From positions 1 through 64,000 of the forward strand of contig CAWHJW010000013.1 in the NCBI GenBank assembly GCA_963829725.1: a DNA stretch of 64,000 bases, given 5' to 3'. This document shows positions 61,144 through 64,000 of this stretch, in pieces. The notes beneath the pieces were generated by a model. It was given only the letters and a program-made list of their open reading frames with translations, did no database searches and was not told where the DNA came from. Source of the stretch: RYN-230 sp963829725 (lineage in GTDB: Bacteria > Actinomycetota > Actinomycetes > Streptosporangiales > Streptosporangiaceae). The stretch's first letter is position 1, and every line of letters begins with the position of its first letter. Made by a program: the position numbers and the translations under genes.

Positions 61144-61982
61144 CGGATCCCGCGGCTGACCCGGACCCAGGAGAGCTGCTCGGGCTGGCCCGGGCCGCCG
61201 CTGACGCGGCGGGGCTGATGCTGGCCGCCCGCCGCCCGGACGGCCCGGCGGGCCGTCCTGAGGTGGCGGGCACCAAATCCAGCCCGACCGACGTGGTGAC
61301 CGAGATGGACCGGGCGGCCGAGACGCTGATCAGCGAGCGGATCCGCGCCGAGCGGCCAGGCGACGCCATCCTGGGTGAGGAGGGCGGCCAGTCCGGCCAG
61401 GGCCGGGTGCGCTGGATCGTGGACCCGCTCGACGGCACCGTCAACTACCTGTACGGCCTGCCCGACTGGGCGGTGAGCATCGCCGCCGAGGTGGCCGGCC
61501 AGGTGGTGGCAGGCGTGGTGGCGGTGCCGCGGCACGCGGAGGTGTTCACCGCGGTCGCCGGGCAGGGCAGCTGGCTGCACCCGGCCGGGGGAGCGCCGGT
61601 CAGGCTGCGCTGCAACACCGGGGTGCCACTGTCCCGTGCCCTGGTCTCCACCGGTTTCGGCTACGGCCAGGCGCGGCGGGTGGTCCAGGGCGAGGTGGCC
61701 GCCGCGGTGCTGCCCCGGGTCCGGGACATCCGGCGGGGCGGATCCTGCGCCGTGGACCTGTGCTCGGTGGCGGCGGGCCGGGTGGACGCGTATTACGAGC
61801 GCGGGGTCAACTACTGGGATTACGCCGCCGGGGGCTTGATCGCGACGGAGGCGGGCGCCCGGCTGGGCGGCCTGTCCGGCCGGCCGGCCAGCAGCGAGCT
61901 GGCCATCGCCGCCGAGCCGGGCCTGTTCGGCGACCTGCACGACCTCCTGGCCGCCCTGGACCCGGAGCGCGACGCGGTGTAA
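61140..61982 (+). CDS. Inositol monophosphatase-family phosphatase (SuhB-like)
   Basis: The 280-residue enzyme has the metal motifs GEEGG, DPLDGTVNYLY and WDYAAG typical of IMPase/SuhB. Relatives hydrolyse inositol phosphates, histidinol phosphate or fructose bisphosphate. The first metal site Glu and the DPxDGT motif are intact, so it should be active. ATG 61140 overlaps the ferrochelatase stop. A G/C-rich hairpin follows its stop. Confidence 0.9.
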   Translation: MTDPAADPDPGELLGLARAAADAAGLMLAARRPDGPAGRPEVAGTKSSPTDVVTEMDRAAETLISERIRAERPGDAILGEEGGQSGQGRVRWIVDPLDGTVNYLYGLPDWAVSIAAEVAGQVVAGVVAVPRHAEVFTAVAGQGSWLHPAGGAPVRLRCNTGVPLSRALVSTGFGYGQARRVVQGEVAAAVLPRVRDIRRGGSCAVDLCSVAAGRVDAYYERGVNYWDYAAGGLIATEAGARLGGLSGRPASSELAIAAEPGLFGDLHDLLAALDPERDAV

Positions 61983-62019
61983 GCCCGGGGGGCGACCCCC
62001 GGGCCCCCCGGGGGCTTTC
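61982..62019 (+). terminator. G/C-rich hairpin with short T-run after the inositol phosphatase gene
   Basis: AAGCCC and GGGGGG (61982-61993) can pair with CCCCCC and GGGCTT (62005-62018) with a small bulge, followed by TTTC. It begins at the stop codon and lies before the end of the convergent pseudokinase gene. Confidence 0.55.
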
Positions 62020-62143
62020 CGCCTCGTGGCGACAACCCCCCGGAACTCCCCCGCGCATCCGCCGGCCCGGCGGGACACGCCTGCGGCGCACCCCGCCTCG
62101 CCGGCGAATAGCTCTGGGCGCGCTGAAGTCTGTGGTTACGCCC

Positions 62144-63454
62144 TCAGCCCGGGGATTTGGACAGGACGCCGGATGGGCTGGGTGCGCCGCTGCGCCGGAA
62201 GCTGAACGCAACGGCCGACGCGGACTGCCGGGTCAGCGTCACCACGCCGTCGTTGCAGCTCTGCTGGCCGCTGGTGATGCCCTGCTCCAGGGTAAGGCGG
62301 CTGCCCGCGGCCGACACCAGCAGCAGGTGCCCCGAGCAGCCGAGCTGCGGGTAGGAGATCGTCCCGGACGAGGAGCCCGCGGTGAGCTGGATCTGGACGG
62401 TCACCGCGAGCGAGGGGTCGGTCTGCCGCACCGTCCCGGTCCAGGAGCCGGCCAGCGCCGCCGGGACGGTCGGGGCGGGCGCAGCCGAGGCGGGGCGGGT
62501 GGCGTGGACCGTGCTGCTGCGGCGCGCGGCCGCGGACGCCCTGGCCGGATCGTGCTGGCCGTGGTGGGTGATGATGAGGGTGGCCGCCACGGCGATGGCC
62601 GCCAGGCAGGCGGTGAACCCGGCGGCCCAGGCCAGCCGCCGGGACGCTGAGCGGGGCGGGGCCTCGTCCTGCGGGCCGGCGGAGGTGCTCGTCACGTCCC
62701 GGCCCGCGGTCCGGGCGCGCCTGGTCCCTTCGGCCAGCAGCCCGGCCGCCGGGTCGCCCTGCCCGAGCAGCGCGGTGACGATGGCGCGGGCCGCGGGCCG
62801 GGTCGCGGCGTCGGCGGCCAGGCAGGCCGGCACCACGGCCCGCAGGGGCTCGGGCAGCGTGTCCGGCGCAGCGCCCGGCCGGTCCGCTCCGGCCGCGAAC
62901 ATGACCGTCCTGGCCCAGGCGAGCAGGTCCGCGGACGGCGTCGCGGCCCCATAGGGCGGGGTGATGCTGAAATTCACCACCCGCGGGCCGTCGGTCCCCA
63001 GCACCACGTGATCGGGCCCGAAATCCCCGTGCACCAGGCCGGCCTGGTGAATGGAGGCCAGACCGGTGGCGGCGCCGATGGCCATGGCGGCCAGCACGGT
63101 CCCGTCCAGCGGCCCCTCGCTCCGGACCACCTCGCCCAGGGAGGGGCCCTCGATGAACTCGCTGACCAGGTAGGGCTGATCCGCGTCGAACCCGGCGTCC
63201 AGGATCCGCGCGGTGCAGAACGGGGCGACCCGGCGCGCCGCACTGGCCTCCGCGCTGAACCGGTCCCGGGACGCGGCATCCGGTGCCGAGCTCCGGCCAA
63301 GCAGGCTGACCGCGACCGCAGTGCCGTCGGGCAGCCGGGCCAGGAAGGTGTGGGCGGCCTCCGGGGCGCCCGGCTGGTCCGCGATACGCCCGGCCAGCCG
63401 GTACCGGCCGACCCGCCGTGGGTCGTCGGGCCGCAATGGCGTGACGAAGGGCAT
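62144..63454 (-). CDS. Membrane-anchored serine/threonine pseudokinase
   Basis: The 436-residue protein has an N-terminal protein-kinase fold (about 10-235), one transmembrane helix (about 274-297) and an extracytoplasmic beta-rich domain (about 340-436). It begins like actinobacterial Pkn kinases. Key residues are lost: the VAIK Lys is Ser50 (VAVSLL), the HRD motif is HGD (142-144), the following Asn is His149, and DFG reads NFS (161-163). The glycine loop is also absent. The catalytic-loop Asp144 remains. It probably acts as a sensor or scaffold rather than a kinase. It converges on the inositol phosphatase gene. Confidence 0.8.
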   Translation of the reverse strand: MPFVTPLRPDDPRRVGRYRLAGRIADQPGAPEAAHTFLARLPDGTAVAVSLLGRSSAPDAASRDRFSAEASAARRVAPFCTARILDAGFDADQPYLVSEFIEGPSLGEVVRSEGPLDGTVLAAMAIGAATGLASIHQAGLVHGDFGPDHVVLGTDGPRVVNFSITPPYGAATPSADLLAWARTVMFAAGADRPGAAPDTLPEPLRAVVPACLAADAATRPAARAIVTALLGQGDPAAGLLAEGTRRARTAGRDVTSTSAGPQDEAPPRSASRRLAWAAGFTACLAAIAVAATLIITHHGQHDPARASAAARRSSTVHATRPASAAPAPTVPAALAGSWTGTVRQTDPSLAVTVQIQLTAGSSSGTISYPQLGCSGHLLLVSAAGSRLTLEQGITSGQQSCNDGVVTLTRQSASAVAFSFRRSGAPSPSGVLSKSPG

Positions 63455-63752
63455 GCGTCGGCTCCGCGGGGCCTAGCCGGGTTCAGCAGATCGGTATCGT
63501 AGGATACGCACTTTTACGTGCTTGGCGTGCATGGATCGGGGGAAGTTACCGGGCGACGCAGGTGTTGGGGTCCTTACGCCGGTGCCTCAGTCAGTGCTGA
63601 CGCGGACACGACGCGCTATTGCCCGTACCCTCTGTGTGCGTGGCGGGCGGACGTGACAGAATTCCCCGCCGGAATCGGGCACAACTGCGGCCTGCCGAGC
63701 GTTACACCCGCGCGACGAGGCGCACAAACGAAGGAGGGGGTGGAGTACCCAG

Positions 63753-64000
63753 ATGGCAACTGACTACGACAGCCCGCGGAAGACTGACGACGAGCTCACC
63801 GAAGACAGCCTGCAGGAGCTGCAGGCACGCCGCATGGACAAGTCATCCAGCACGATCGACATCGACCCAGACGATGTCGCAGAGTCGCTGGAGCTGCCCG
63901 GTGCGGACCTGTCCAACGAGGAGCTGTCGTTCCGGGTCATCCCGCGGCAGGCTGACGAGTTCACGTGTTCGCGTTGCTTCCTGGTGCATCACCGGAGCCA
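63753..64000 (+). CDS. DUF4193-family protein, cut by the window end
   Basis: The visible 82 residues match the actinobacterial DUF4193 family: TDYDSPRKTDDELTEDSLQE, then GADLSNEELSFRV and a CxxC zinc knuckle (CSRCFLVHH). These are small acidic proteins of unknown function, usually encoded near dut and DUF3093. ATG 63753 has AAGGAGG upstream. The 298 bases before it hold no other convincing gene. Confidence 0.92.
   Translation, partial: MATDYDSPRKTDDELTEDSLQELQARRMDKSSSTIDIDPDDVAESLELPGADLSNEELSFRVIPRQADEFTCSRCFLVHHRS

Noticed and set aside
63518..63763. A small Cys-containing open frame before the DUF4193 gene.
   Set aside because: It overlaps the DUF4193 ribosome site and start, has no family resemblance and is probably untranslated upstream sequence.

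Overview
The window is very GC-rich double-stranded DNA with third-codon-position GC bias, GTG starts and dense 4-base gene overlaps. Its gene content (DUF4193, GuaB1-type GMP reductase, F420-type LLM oxidoreductase, GlnR boxes, pSAM2-like integrative element, actinobacterial ferrochelatase/inositol phosphatase block) points to a soil-type actinobacterium. I cannot name the genus from the sequence alone.

Layout. (1) 1-10650: an actinomycete integrative and conjugative element (AICE) of the pSAM2 type, sitting at the 3' end of a tRNA-Pro(GGG) gene (10651-10724, minus). It carries a Nudix protein, an epimerase, an XRE/helical-repeat regulator, a DnaJ-type zinc mini-protein, a GHKL ATPase, a GntR (KorSA-like) repressor with three matching 14-bp operators, a Pra-like activator, an FtsK-like TraB, a HUH replication initiator, Xis, an HxlR regulator and an integrase broken by three frameshifts. 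(2) 10.9-18.7 kb: membrane and envelope genes (HdeD-like, VOC, GT51 transglycosylase, GtrA, a DrrAB-like ABC exporter, DUF2079) and a sigma-factor remnant. (3) 18.8-24.6 kb: acyl-CoA dehydrogenases, short-chain dehydrogenases and a VOC protein, probably a CoA-thioester catabolic unit. (4) 24.7-34.8 kb (minus): one operon of LacI regulator, Opp-type ABC transporter, substrate-binding lipoprotein and GH3 beta-glucosidase, with two perfect LacI-type palindromes upstream. (5) 35.2-41.2 kb: GlnR-box-preceded ammonium transporter, a cyclase/ThDP-enzyme pair, a VapBC-like toxin-antitoxin pair with a predicted leaderless promoter, and an LLM oxidoreductase. (6) 41.3-53.3 kb: a large IclR-flanked sugar or sugar-acid cluster (carbohydrate ABC transporter, SMP-30 lactonase, IlvD/Edd dehydratase, zinc alcohol dehydrogenase) that includes an M24-like protein lacking apparent metal ligands and a U32-like TIM-barrel protein. 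(7) 53.4-64 kb: GT87 glycosyltransferase, guaB1, TetR, a sugar-lactone oxidase, a lytic transglycosylase, ferrochelatase, inositol monophosphatase, a membrane pseudokinase and DUF4193.

A recurring oddity is a set of single-base frameshifts (three in the integrase; one each near the end of an acyl-CoA dehydrogenase, in an SDR, a cyclase, an ABC permease, an IlvD/Edd dehydratase and a zinc alcohol dehydrogenase). Most lie in G/C runs and leave otherwise intact protein sequence on both sides, so assembly indels are a serious alternative to real gene decay. Loci affected are annotated over their full span with the break position stated.
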